From the NCBI RefSeq assembly GCF_900112205.1, contig NZ_FOKW01000008.1:182733-246732 (forward strand): a stretch of DNA of 64,000 bases, written 5' to 3'. Positions within the stretch are counted from its first letter, which is position 1. Each line of letters begins with the position of its first letter. Below the pieces are notes generated by a model. The model was not told the DNA's origin. It did no database searches and saw only the letters and a program-made list of their open reading frames with translations. This document shows positions 1 to 7,438 of this stretch, piece after piece. The translations under genes and the position numbers were made by a program. The DNA is from Natronobacterium haloterrestre. Lineage in GTDB: Archaea > Halobacteriota > Halobacteria > Halobacteriales > Natrialbaceae.

Positions 1-210
1 GTCCTGTTCCGGACGATCGACGCCATGCGGATCTACGGGCTCGTCGACTCGGTCTCCGGCTGTACGACCGTCCCGTCGCTGTCCTGTATGGTCGTCGAGA
101 CCTTCAACACGAACCGCGGGCTCGCGTCCGCCATCGCGTTCGTCACTGCGGGTATCATCGCGATCGCGGTGCTGGGCGTGATCTACCAGCAGTACAAGGA
201 GGGGTTCTGA
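1..210 (+). CDS. sugar ABC transporter permease, C-terminal part (MalF-like)
   Basis: This is the last 69 codons of a gene that begins before the window. The fragment has the layout of the end of a MalF-type membrane permease: a short loop ('DAMRIYGLVDS'), a segment ending in 'VVETFN', then one hydrophobic helix ('AIAFVTAGIIAIAVLGVIY') and a short charged cytoplasmic tail. It is followed after one base by a second permease and then an ATPase, the usual order of carbohydrate-uptake (CUT1) operons. By family it would form half of the membrane channel. The ligand cannot be told from this fragment. The solute-binding protein is presumably upstream, outside the window. Confidence 0.85.
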   Translation, partial: VLFRTIDAMRIYGLVDSVSGCTTVPSLSCMVVETFNTNRGLASAIAFVTAGIIAIAVLGVIYQQYKEGF

Positions 211-211
211 G

Positions 212-1225
212 ATGGCCACCGCGAACGAACCCCCGACGCAGTCGAGCGACGACGAGAACCCCGGGCCGCTCGAGCGCTGGACCGTCGGCGTCGTCAACGA
301 CCCCGACAAGCGCAGCCGGCTGTACCGGGCGCTGTTTTACGTCGCCTGCGGGTTCTTCCTCGTGACGACGCTGTTCCCGTTCTACTGGCTGCTCGTGCTC
401 GCACTGACGCCGAACGCGGCCATTCTCTCCGGCGACTGGGAGGTGACGCTGCCGATCGTCGGTACCGAACTGCCGTTCCCGACCCCGCAGGGCTTCAACG
501 TCTCCGCGTTCGTCGAGGTGTTCCAGCAGGTCCCGTTCCACCTCTACGTCTTCAACAGCTTCGTGCTCGCGACGGTGACGACGGTCATCGTCATCGTGCT
601 CGCGAGCCTCGCAGGGTACGTCTTCGGCCGACTCGAGTTCCCCGGACGCGGGCTGTTGATGCTCGCCGTCCTGGCGATCTCCTATTTCCCGCCGGCGGCG
701 TTCCTGATCCCGCTGTTCGACGCGTTCCTCGGGAACGCCGTGGTCGTCCCGTTCCTGGGAATCGAACTGTTCGCGCCGCCGCGACTGGTCAACACGCCCG
801 GCTCGATGATCATGCCGTTCAGCGCGCTGTTCCTGCCGCTCGCGATCTTCATCCTCACGACGTTCTACAGCCAGATTCCCGACGGGCTCGAGGACGCCGC
901 GCGGGTCGAGGGGACGACGCGGCTGGGCGCGCTGTTTCGCGTGATCATGCCGCTGTCCGCGCCGGGCGTCGCGACGGCCGCCGTGTTGACGTTCATCGCC
1001 GTGTACAACGAGTACTTCTTCAGCTCGATCATGGCGCTACAGAACGAGCCCAACCAGTGGTCGCCGCTGGTCGGCGGGATTCTGAGCTATCAGACCCAGT
1101 ACACCACGGACTTCAATCTCATGGCGGCGGCGAGCATCGTGGGCGTCCTCCCGATGTTGATCCTCGTCGTGGTGGCACAGGAAAAGATCGTCAGCGGACT
1201 CACTGAAGGAGCACTCAAGGAGTAA
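212..1225 (+). CDS. sugar ABC transporter permease (MalG-like)
   Basis: 337-residue inner-membrane permease and the second channel subunit of a CUT1-type sugar importer. An N-terminal helix (about residues 43-63) is followed by a periplasmic loop and a five-helix core. The EAA loop that docks the ATPase is visible near residues 226-246 ('EDAARVEGTTRLG' then 'VIMPLSAPG'). The start is fixed by a strong Shine-Dalgarno (AAGGAGG, 196-202) inside the end of the upstream permease gene. It lies one base after that gene and three bases before the ATPase gene, so the three are surely one transcript. The length is a little above the family norm because of an acidic N-terminal extension. Confidence 0.93.
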   Translation: MATANEPPTQSSDDENPGPLERWTVGVVNDPDKRSRLYRALFYVACGFFLVTTLFPFYWLLVLALTPNAAILSGDWEVTLPIVGTELPFPTPQGFNVSAFVEVFQQVPFHLYVFNSFVLATVTTVIVIVLASLAGYVFGRLEFPGRGLLMLAVLAISYFPPAAFLIPLFDAFLGNAVVVPFLGIELFAPPRLVNTPGSMIMPFSALFLPLAIFILTTFYSQIPDGLEDAARVEGTTRLGALFRVIMPLSAPGVATAAVLTFIAVYNEYFFSSIMALQNEPNQWSPLVGGILSYQTQYTTDFNLMAAASIVGVLPMLILVVVAQEKIVSGLTEGALKE

Positions 1226-1228
1226 TTT

Positions 1229-2446
1229 ATGGCACGAGTCACACTCGAACACGTCACGAAACGGTACGAAGACATCGTCGCGGTCGACGACATGAACCTC
1301 GAGATCGAGGACGGCGAATTCGTCTGTCTCGTCGGTCCCTCCGGCTGTGGGAAGTCGACGACCATGGAGACCATCGCCGGCCTCACGAAACCGACCGAGG
1401 GGACCGTTCGCATCGGCGACGCCGACGTCACGACCCTTCCGCCGAAGGATCGTGGCGTCTCGATGGTCTTCCAGAACATCGCGCTGTTCCCGCACATGGA
1501 CGTCTACGACAACATCTCGTTCGGTCTCCGGTTGCGGGACTACGACAAGGAGGAGATCGATCGGCGGGTCGACCGGGCGGCGGACATCGTCCAGCTCGAG
1601 GGGATGCTCGACCGCGAACCGAACGAGCTGTCGGGCGGCCAGCAACAGCGGGTCGCGATCGCACGCGCGATCGTCCGCGAGCCGGCGGTCTTCCTGATGG
1701 ACGAGCCGCTTGCCAACCTGGACGCGAAGCTCCGAGTACACATGCGGACGGAACTCCAGCGGCTGCACAAACAGCTGGATACGACGATCATCTACGTCAC
1801 GCACGACCAGGCCGAGGCGATGACCATGTCCGACCGGATCGCGGTCATCAACGACGGCAGGCTCCAGCAGATCGCACCGCCGCTGACCTGCTATAACGAA
1901 CCCGCGAACCTGTTCGTCGCCGGGTTCATCGGCTCGCCGTCGATGAACTTCGTCAACGGCGACCTCGCGAACGACGGACTGCGAACCGATCACTACGACC
2001 TCGAGTTCGATCCCGCCGCGTTCCCGCTCGAGGGGATCGACGAGGTGACCGCCGGAATCCGACCCGAGGACATCTACCTCGAGCGGAACACGGAGTCGGT
2101 CGTCGACCCCTCGGCGACGATCGAGGCGACGACCGACGTGCTCGAGCCGATGGGCGACGAAATCTTCGTCTACCTCTCGCTCGACGGCTCGAGCGCCGAG
2201 ATGATGACGAGCGACGAGGCGTCGACGGCCTCGAACCAGTTGCTCATGAGCGTTGATCCGGACGAGACGATCGAGGCGGACCAGCAGGTGTCGATCGTCC
2301 TCGATCGGTCGAAGGTTCATCTCTTCGATGCGGCGTCCGGCGAAGCGATCACGCACGGAGTCGCGGACGAGTCGGTCCACGAAGCCCCGACCGCCGACGC
2401 GGAGGGCGGGGCCACGGAGGTCGAATCGGGTGGTCAGCGTGACTGA
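1229..2446 (+). CDS. sugar ABC transporter ATP-binding protein (MalK/UgpC-like)
   Basis: 405-residue ATPase that energises the importer. Walker A (GPSGCGKST) is near residue 36, the signature LSGGQQQR near 134, Walker B (VFLMDEP) near 154 and the switch His in 'IYVTHDQAEAM'. The C-terminal third is the TOBE/regulatory domain typical of MalK-type subunits, and it ends in a long acidic, probably disordered tail. An AAGGAG Shine-Dalgarno overlaps the end of the permease gene. The stop overlaps the next small membrane gene by 8 bases. MalK-like subunits can be shared between several importers, so substrate should not be inferred from this subunit. Confidence 0.94.
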   Translation: MARVTLEHVTKRYEDIVAVDDMNLEIEDGEFVCLVGPSGCGKSTTMETIAGLTKPTEGTVRIGDADVTTLPPKDRGVSMVFQNIALFPHMDVYDNISFGLRLRDYDKEEIDRRVDRAADIVQLEGMLDREPNELSGGQQQRVAIARAIVREPAVFLMDEPLANLDAKLRVHMRTELQRLHKQLDTTIIYVTHDQAEAMTMSDRIAVINDGRLQQIAPPLTCYNEPANLFVAGFIGSPSMNFVNGDLANDGLRTDHYDLEFDPAAFPLEGIDEVTAGIRPEDIYLERNTESVVDPSATIEATTDVLEPMGDEIFVYLSLDGSSAEMMTSDEASTASNQLLMSVDPDETIEADQQVSIVLDRSKVHLFDAASGEAITHGVADESVHEAPTADAEGGATEVESGGQRD

Positions 2447-2666
2447 CCTGATCCCGATCGTCTACTACGGCGGCCTCTCGATCCTGTTTTTCTTCTGGAT
2501 CTACGGGATCGTCTCGTTCGCCCTCGACCTGAAGAACACGGTCATCCCCGGCATTCGCCAGTATCGCCGCGGCGACAGCCGCGAGAACGAACGCGATCCC
2601 GACGACTTCGACTACGATTACGACACCGATGATGAACGCGCCACCCTCGAAGAGCAGTTGTACTGA
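2439..2666 (+). CDS. small single-helix membrane protein in ABC operon
   Basis: 75 residues if read from GTG at 2439; a GTG at 2430 is an alternative. One transmembrane helix (about residues 6-27, 'IPIVYYGGLSILFFFWIYG') is followed by a polar stretch and a very acidic tail ('DPDDFDYDYDTDDE'). It overlaps the ATPase gene by 8 bases in another frame, so it is translationally coupled to the transporter. No family is recognised. The position suggests an accessory or assembly subunit of this importer, which is inference. The reading frame has the expected high third-position G+C and a membrane/acidic layout, which argues against a chance frame. Confidence 0.7.
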   Translation: MTDLIPIVYYGGLSILFFFWIYGIVSFALDLKNTVIPGIRQYRRGDSRENERDPDDFDYDYDTDDERATLEEQLY

Positions 2667-2744
2667 GAGCGAGATCCCGCTGTCCAGCGGTTCCGGCCGC
2701 CCTCGGTCGCCCGCCGACGGCGAGTCGCCGGAGGTGAACCCCCG

Positions 2745-3911
2745 ATGACGCCGGGGGAGTCGGGGCCGATCCGGACCGGCCTCGTCGGCCTCGGAAACAT
2801 CGGCCACCACCACGCCGACCGACTGATCGAGCAGGGCGCCGACGTCCGACTGGCCGGGGGAATGGACGTGGCCGCGGAGACCCGCGAACGGTTCGCCGAG
2901 ACCTACGACGTCGCGGCCTACGACGACCACCGGGACCTGTACGACGCCGTCGACGCCGTCATCATCACCACCCCCAACCGGTTCCACGAGGAGTACGCCG
3001 TGGACGCCTTCGAGCGCGGACTCCACGTCCTCCTCGAGAAACCCCTCGCCCACTCCCTCGAGAGCGCCCGGCGGATCGCCGTGGCGGCGGACGATGCCGA
3101 CGGCGTCTGTATGGTCGGGTTCGACAAGCGGTTCCTGAACGCCGTACGTCTCGTCCGCGACCGAATCGAGCGCGGCGAGTTCGGCGAGGTGACCCACGTC
3201 GAGGCCAACTACGTCCGCCGGCGGGGGGTTCCCAGCCGCGGCTCCTGGTTCACCCGCCGGGAGATCTCCGGCGGCGGCGCCCTGATCGACCTGGGCGTCC
3301 ACGCGCTCGACCTCTCGATGTACCTGCTGGGCTACCCCGACCCGGTCGACGTCTCGGGAGTTACCCGTTCGGAGTTCGGCTCCCGCGAGGAGTACGCCTA
3401 CCTCGAGATGTGGGGCGACGACCGGGGAGCCGACGCGTTCGACGTCGACGACTCCGCGAGCGCGTTCGTCCGCTGTGCGGACGATCGCACGATCTCGCTG
3501 GAGGTCGCCTGGGCGACCAACCGGCCGGCGACCCACGAGTTCGTCGTTCGCGGGACCGAGGCCGCGGCGCGGTTCGACCTGCTCACGAACGAACTCAGCG
3601 TCCACACCGCGAGCGCCGACGGACCGGACCACCTGATCGATACGAGCATCGACGCCGGGGAGAACGACACCCACGCCGACGAGCAGGCGGCGTTCTTCGA
3701 GGCCATCGCGGCCGGCGGGGAGGCCGGCGGGAGCGTCGCCGACGCGCTGACCGTCCAGCGGATCGTCGACGGCATCTACCGCTCGAGCGAGACCGGGCGG
3801 ACGGTCCGTCTCGACGGGCCGACGCTCGAGTGCGATCCGGAGCGAGCCCCGGAGATCGACCCGGATGGCGCGGGCGCTGACTCGGAACCGGAGGCCGAAC
3901 TCGATTCGTAA
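2745..3911 (+). CDS. Gfo/Idh/MocA family oxidoreductase (first copy)
   Basis: 388-residue NAD(P)-dependent sugar or polyol dehydrogenase. The N-terminal Rossmann fold has GLGNIGHHH at about residues 12-20. The family's catalytic-lysine motif is present as 'LEKPLAHS' near residue 98. The C-terminal alpha/beta domain carries the substrate pocket ('GGGALIDLGVHALDL'). An acidic tail of about 25 residues is probably disordered. It follows the ABC operon in the same direction by 78 bases and is likely co-expressed. Such enzymes oxidise a hydroxyl of sugars, inositols or glycosides to a ketone. A second copy lies at 5779-6909. The exact substrate is unknown. Confidence 0.9.
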   Translation: MTPGESGPIRTGLVGLGNIGHHHADRLIEQGADVRLAGGMDVAAETRERFAETYDVAAYDDHRDLYDAVDAVIITTPNRFHEEYAVDAFERGLHVLLEKPLAHSLESARRIAVAADDADGVCMVGFDKRFLNAVRLVRDRIERGEFGEVTHVEANYVRRRGVPSRGSWFTRREISGGGALIDLGVHALDLSMYLLGYPDPVDVSGVTRSEFGSREEYAYLEMWGDDRGADAFDVDDSASAFVRCADDRTISLEVAWATNRPATHEFVVRGTEAAARFDLLTNELSVHTASADGPDHLIDTSIDAGENDTHADEQAAFFEAIAAGGEAGGSVADALTVQRIVDGIYRSSETGRTVRLDGPTLECDPERAPEIDPDGAGADSEPEAELDS

Positions 3912-3999
3912 CGACTGCCGGCCATCCCGGATCCTCTGCAGGTCCGAACGCCGGCGTCGATCACACGTTCCGTTCGGCACGGCCAGCGACATCGCTCCC

Positions 4000-4034
4000 T
4001 ATATAATTAACTCGAATAATAGTAAGTAATTTAT
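4000..4034 (+). promoter_or_regulatory. two TATA-like boxes before the isomerase gene
   Basis: An A+T-rich island in otherwise G+C-rich DNA holds TATATAATTAA (4000-4010) and TAATTTAT (4027-4034). The second is 24-31 bases before the ATG at 4058, the spacing expected of a leaderless haloarchaeal transcript. The isomerase therefore has its own promoter and is not simply the tail of the ABC operon. Confidence 0.6.
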
Positions 4035-4057
4035 CGATCGGTGTCGTAGCCACGCGT

Positions 4058-5026
4058 ATGGATATCGGTGTCCACACGCCACCGCTGGCCGACGAATCGC
4101 TCGAGGGAGCGCTCGCCTACCTCGCCGAGATCGGGGTCGACGCGATCGAACCCGGCGTCGGAGGGTATCCCGGCGAGGACCACCTCCCGCGACGGGAGTA
4201 CCTCGACGACGAGGACGCCCAGGCGGAACTCGAGGCGGTCCTCGACGAGCACGACATGCACGTGAGCGCGCTCGCGACCCACAACAACCCGCTGCACCCC
4301 GACGACGAGCGAGCGGAGGAGGCCGATACGGAACTCCGGGAGGCCATCCGGCTGGCCGACCAGCTCGAGGTCGGTGTCGTCACCTGCTTCTCCGGCCTGC
4401 CCGCGGGCGGCCCCGATGACGACGTTCCGAACTGGATCACCGCCCCCTGGCCGTCGGAACACGCCGACGCCCACGAGTACCAGTGGGAGGTCGCCGTCGA
4501 CTACTGGTCGGATCTGGCCGCGTTCGCCGACGACCACGGCGTCGACCTGGCGATCGAGATGCACCCCAACATGCTGGTCTACGAGCCCCACGGGATGGCC
4601 AGGCTCCGCGAGGAGACCAACGAACGGGTCGGGGCGAACTTCGACCCCTCGCATCTCTACTGGCAGGGGATTTCGATCACCGACGCGATCCGCTTCCTCG
4701 GCGAGCGCGACGCCATCCACCACGTCCACGCCAAGGACACGAAGGTCTACGAAGAGCAGGCACGCGAGAAGGGCGTCCTCGACACGACCGCCTACGACGA
4801 CGAACCCAACCGCTCGTGGCTGTTCCGCTCGGTCGGCTACGGCCACGGCGAGTCCCACTGGAAAGACGTCGTCTCGACGCTGCGGATGGTCGGCTACGAC
4901 GGGGCGCTGAGCATCGAACACGAGGACTCGCTGACCAGCGGTCGCGAGGGCCTCGAGAAGGCCGTCGAACTGCTCGAGCGGGCAGTCTTCCGGACCGAAC
5001 CGGGCGAGGCCTACTGGGCGGAGTAG
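4058..5026 (+). CDS. sugar phosphate isomerase/epimerase (TIM barrel)
   Basis: 322-residue protein of the xylose-isomerase-like TIM-barrel/AP-endonuclease-2 superfamily (IolE/IolI-like). Likely metal ligands sit in the expected strand ends: 'DLAIEMHPN', 'NFDPSHLYW', 'HHVHAKDT' and 'ALSIEHEDS'. Relatives isomerise, epimerise or dehydrate sugars and keto-inositols. With Gfo/Idh enzymes on both sides and a sugar importer upstream, a pathway that oxidises a sugar or cyclitol and then epimerises or dehydrates the keto product is the natural reading, which is inference. Start chosen at the ATG after a well-spaced TATA box. Confidence 0.88.
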   Translation: MDIGVHTPPLADESLEGALAYLAEIGVDAIEPGVGGYPGEDHLPRREYLDDEDAQAELEAVLDEHDMHVSALATHNNPLHPDDERAEEADTELREAIRLADQLEVGVVTCFSGLPAGGPDDDVPNWITAPWPSEHADAHEYQWEVAVDYWSDLAAFADDHGVDLAIEMHPNMLVYEPHGMARLREETNERVGANFDPSHLYWQGISITDAIRFLGERDAIHHVHAKDTKVYEEQAREKGVLDTTAYDDEPNRSWLFRSVGYGHGESHWKDVVSTLRMVGYDGALSIEHEDSLTSGREGLEKAVELLERAVFRTEPGEAYWAE

Positions 5027-5053
5027 TCGGCGCAGACGTCGTATTCGTTAGTA

Positions 5054-5638
5054 TCACGCTACCGTTCGCTGGCGTTCGACGTACTTCGCGAGGATGTCCG
5101 CCTCGAAGTGAACGGGATCCCCGGCCGTCTTCTCCGAGAGCGCGGTCACCTCGTCGGTCGTGGGAACGACGGCGACGCTGAACGTTTCTTCGGAACAGTC
5201 GGTGACGGTCAGACTGATGCCATCGAGCGCGACCGCCCCTTTTTCGACGAGATACTGCCGATACCCCTCGGGAATCGAGAACGTAAACCGCCGGTCGTCG
5301 CCGAGACGCGTCACGTCGACGACATCGGTAACGGTATCGACCGTCCCCTTGACGACGTGCCCGTCGAACCGTCCCGTCGTCGAAAGTGGCCGTTCGATGT
5401 TGACGGCAGCCGGTGGCGTGAGATCCGCGAGATACGTTCGGCGAACCGTCTCGCTCGAGAGAAACGAGTCGAACCCGTCGTCGTCGACGGATTCCACGGT
5501 CAGACAGACGCCGCTGACGTTGACGCTATCCTCCGGCTCGATACCCGTTGTATCCGCAGCTATCCGGACTCTCGCTCCGTTTTCGTATCGACTCACGTCC
5601 CGAATCCGTCCCGTGGATTCGACGACTCCAGTATACAT
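5054..5638 (-). CDS. ribE: riboflavin synthase, alpha-type (lumazine-binding)
   Basis: 194-residue bacterial-type riboflavin synthase that dismutates two 6,7-dimethyl-8-ribityllumazine into riboflavin. It has two tandem lumazine-binding domains, the first opening 'MYTGVVESTG' and the second 'RFDGHVVKGTVD' near residue 90, the classic internal duplication. The length is about that of the family. It is transcribed against the sugar genes on both sides, so it stands alone as a single-gene unit. Its TATA box (5662-5671) gives a leaderless start. A perfect 20-bp palindrome overlaps the upstream edge of that box, which suggests dedicated repression. Confidence 0.94.
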   Translation of the reverse strand: MYTGVVESTGRIRDVSRYENGARVRIAADTTGIEPEDSVNVSGVCLTVESVDDDGFDSFLSSETVRRTYLADLTPPAAVNIERPLSTTGRFDGHVVKGTVDTVTDVVDVTRLGDDRRFTFSIPEGYRQYLVEKGAVALDGISLTVTDCSEETFSVAVVPTTDEVTALSEKTAGDPVHFEADILAKYVERQRTVA

Positions 5639-5661
5639 GCGACCGAACCGATGGGTAGGGA

Positions 5662-5687
5662 TAGTATATTTGTTATGAATAACAAAT
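5662..5687 (-). promoter_or_regulatory. riboflavin synthase promoter with perfect 9+2+9 palindrome
   Basis: Read on the minus strand, AAATATACTA (5662-5671) lies 24-33 bases before the ribE ATG and serves as its TATA box. Overlapping its upstream side is a perfect inverted repeat, ATTTGTTAT-GA-ATAACAAAT, at 5668-5687. A dyad placed on the BRE/TATA region is a typical archaeal repressor site. The likely ligand is a riboflavin-pathway regulator such as the archaeal RbkR family (inference; no such gene is in the window). The palindrome is about 90 bases before the divergent Gfo/Idh gene, so it could affect that too. Confidence 0.6.
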
Positions 5688-5778
5688 TTGGAATGGTAAA
5701 GGTGAGAGGCTACTGGCGGAGATACCGGATTACGCCGTGACGAAAACCTCTAACTACACGTATTGTGAACTTCGAGGC

Positions 5779-6909
5779 ATGACACTCGAGGTCGGTGTAC
5801 TCGGCTATCGGTTCATGGGCAAGGCACACGCGAACGCGATGGCGCGGCTGCCGATGTTCTTCCCGGATGCGCCGAAGATCGAACGCTCGGTGCTCGTCGG
5901 CCGCGACGAGGAGGCGCTCGCCGACGCCGCCGACCGGTTCGGCTTCGAATCGACCGCGACCGACTGGGAGGCGGTCGTCGACGACGTCGACGTCTTCTAC
6001 AACCTCGGTCCGAACCACGTCCACCCCGAGCCGTCGATCGCCGCGCTCGAGGCCGGCACACCCGTCTTCTGCGAGAAACCGCTCGCGCCGACGCTCGAGG
6101 AGGCCGAGCGGATGGCCGAGGCGGCCCGCGAGGCCGGCGACGACGTGCCCGCCGGCTGTGCGTTCAACTACCGGTTCGTCCCCGCGATCCAGTACGCGAA
6201 GGGGCTGCTCGAGGACGGCGAACTCGGCGAGATCCGCCACGTCCGTGGCCGCTACCTGCAGGACTGGCTGGTCGACCCCGAGGCACCGTGGTCGTGGCGC
6301 CTCGACGAGGAGCTTGCGGGCTCGGGCGTGCTCGGCGACCTGGGCGCGCACACGGTCGACCTGGTCCGGTTCCTCGTGGGCGACGACGACCTCGCAGGTG
6401 ATATCGAACGACTCAGCGGCCACTTACAGACGTTCGTCGACGAGCGGCCCGTGGAAGGGGGGGACGAAACGCGCCCCGTCACCGTCGACGACGCCTACTC
6501 CGCCCAACTCGAGTTCGAGAACGGCGCGGTCGGCACCCTCGAGGCCTCCCGCTACGCGACGGGCCACAAGAACGACCACACGATCGAGATCCACGGCTCG
6601 GAGGGTAGCCTGCGGTTCTCGCTCGAGCGGCTGAACGAACTCGAGGTCCACCGCGAGGGCGACCGCGGCTACGAGACGATTCTGGTGACCGACGAGGACG
6701 ACCCCTACGTCGATCACTGGTGGCCGCCGGGGCACGTGCTGGGCTGGGAGCACACGTTCGTCCACGAGAACTACGAGTTCCTCTCGGCGGTCGCGGCGGG
6801 CGACGCCGACGCGTTCGAACCCAGTTTCGAAGACGGGCTCGCGGCCCAGCGGATCCTCGCGGCGATCCAGGAGGGCGACGAGCGCGGCGAGTGGGTCTCC
6901 CTCGAGTGA
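5779..6909 (+). CDS. Gfo/Idh/MocA family oxidoreductase (second copy)
   Basis: 376 residues from the ATG at 5779. That start is preferred over an upstream frame extension because the Rossmann strand begins immediately ('MTLEVGVLGYRFMGKAHANA'). The catalytic-lysine motif is 'CEKPLAPT' near residue 96. The C-terminal domain has 'GSGVLGDLGAHTVDLVRF'. It is clearly a different subgroup from the copy at 2745, with a different Rossmann signature and C-terminal half, so the two probably act on different substrates or successive steps. It lies between riboflavin synthase (divergent) and a small convergent hypothetical gene. Confidence 0.9.
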   Translation: MTLEVGVLGYRFMGKAHANAMARLPMFFPDAPKIERSVLVGRDEEALADAADRFGFESTATDWEAVVDDVDVFYNLGPNHVHPEPSIAALEAGTPVFCEKPLAPTLEEAERMAEAAREAGDDVPAGCAFNYRFVPAIQYAKGLLEDGELGEIRHVRGRYLQDWLVDPEAPWSWRLDEELAGSGVLGDLGAHTVDLVRFLVGDDDLAGDIERLSGHLQTFVDERPVEGGDETRPVTVDDAYSAQLEFENGAVGTLEASRYATGHKNDHTIEIHGSEGSLRFSLERLNELEVHREGDRGYETILVTDEDDPYVDHWWPPGHVLGWEHTFVHENYEFLSAVAAGDADAFEPSFEDGLAAQRILAAIQEGDERGEWVSLE

Positions 6910-6914
6910 GTCAG

Positions 6915-7166
6915 CTACTCGGCGTTGTCGAGTTTGACGAGGGTGTGGATCTCGTCGTAGCGCGGACTCCCCTCGGCCGGCGGGTTGCCGTCTAGCTCGA
7001 GGTAGCCGGCTTCGATCCCGGTCACCTCGCCGGTCGTCTCGGGGTCGTCGCTCCCGGTGCGGTCCATCTCCCGGACCTCGACCACGTCACCGACCTCGAC
7101 GTGATCGGCGACGAGTTCGGCGGCTCGCGTCCCGTCGGCGCCTGGCGGAATCGTCAGTTCGGTCAT
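6915..7166 (-). CDS. hypothetical acidic protein, 83 aa
   Basis: Small acidic protein without membrane segments. The pattern of short beta strands ('HVEVGDVVEVREMD', 'GEVTGIEAGYLELDG', 'DEIHTLVKLD') suggests a small beta-barrel of the kind seen in OB or SH3-like folds, but no family is recognised. It ends five bases from the stop of the convergent Gfo/Idh gene. Codon use is like that of its neighbours. The ATG start is the only good one in frame. Confidence 0.65.
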   Translation of the reverse strand: MTELTIPPGADGTRAAELVADHVEVGDVVEVREMDRTGSDDPETTGEVTGIEAGYLELDGNPPAEGSPRYDEIHTLVKLDNAE

Positions 7167-7235
7167 CGTCGGTACGAGGGCGGCCGTGCGGGTAAACGAC
7201 CCCGCGTCAGGTGACGGGGCCTTTTGAGGGGCGGC

Positions 7236-7337
7236 TCACTCCTCCCAGTGAGTCGAGATGTACAGCAGCGCGATCAGACAGAGAATAACGACGACGAACA
7301 GCGCGATCGTCAGCAGCGGCGGTCCCGGAACGTCCAT
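7236..7337 (-). CDS. 33-residue single-helix membrane peptide
   Basis: A short frame that automatic callers often miss. It reads 'MDVPGPPLLTI', then a hydrophobic helix ('ALFVVVILCLIALLYI'), then 'STHWEE' and stop. The clean layout of short polar N-terminus, one membrane helix and charged C-terminus argues for a real peptide. So does the absence of any competing gene on either strand. It is divergent from the HD-hydrolase gene at 7439. Function unknown. Confidence 0.5.
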   Translation of the reverse strand: MDVPGPPLLTIALFVVVILCLIALLYISTHWEE

Positions 7338-7438
7338 ACCGACGGTTCGAAATCGTCCTCCTAAGCAGTATCGCTCTCCTGGCCCCTCGGCACGTCGATT
7401 CGCCGACGTTTTTTGTACGGACCCGCCGAAAGCCCGCC

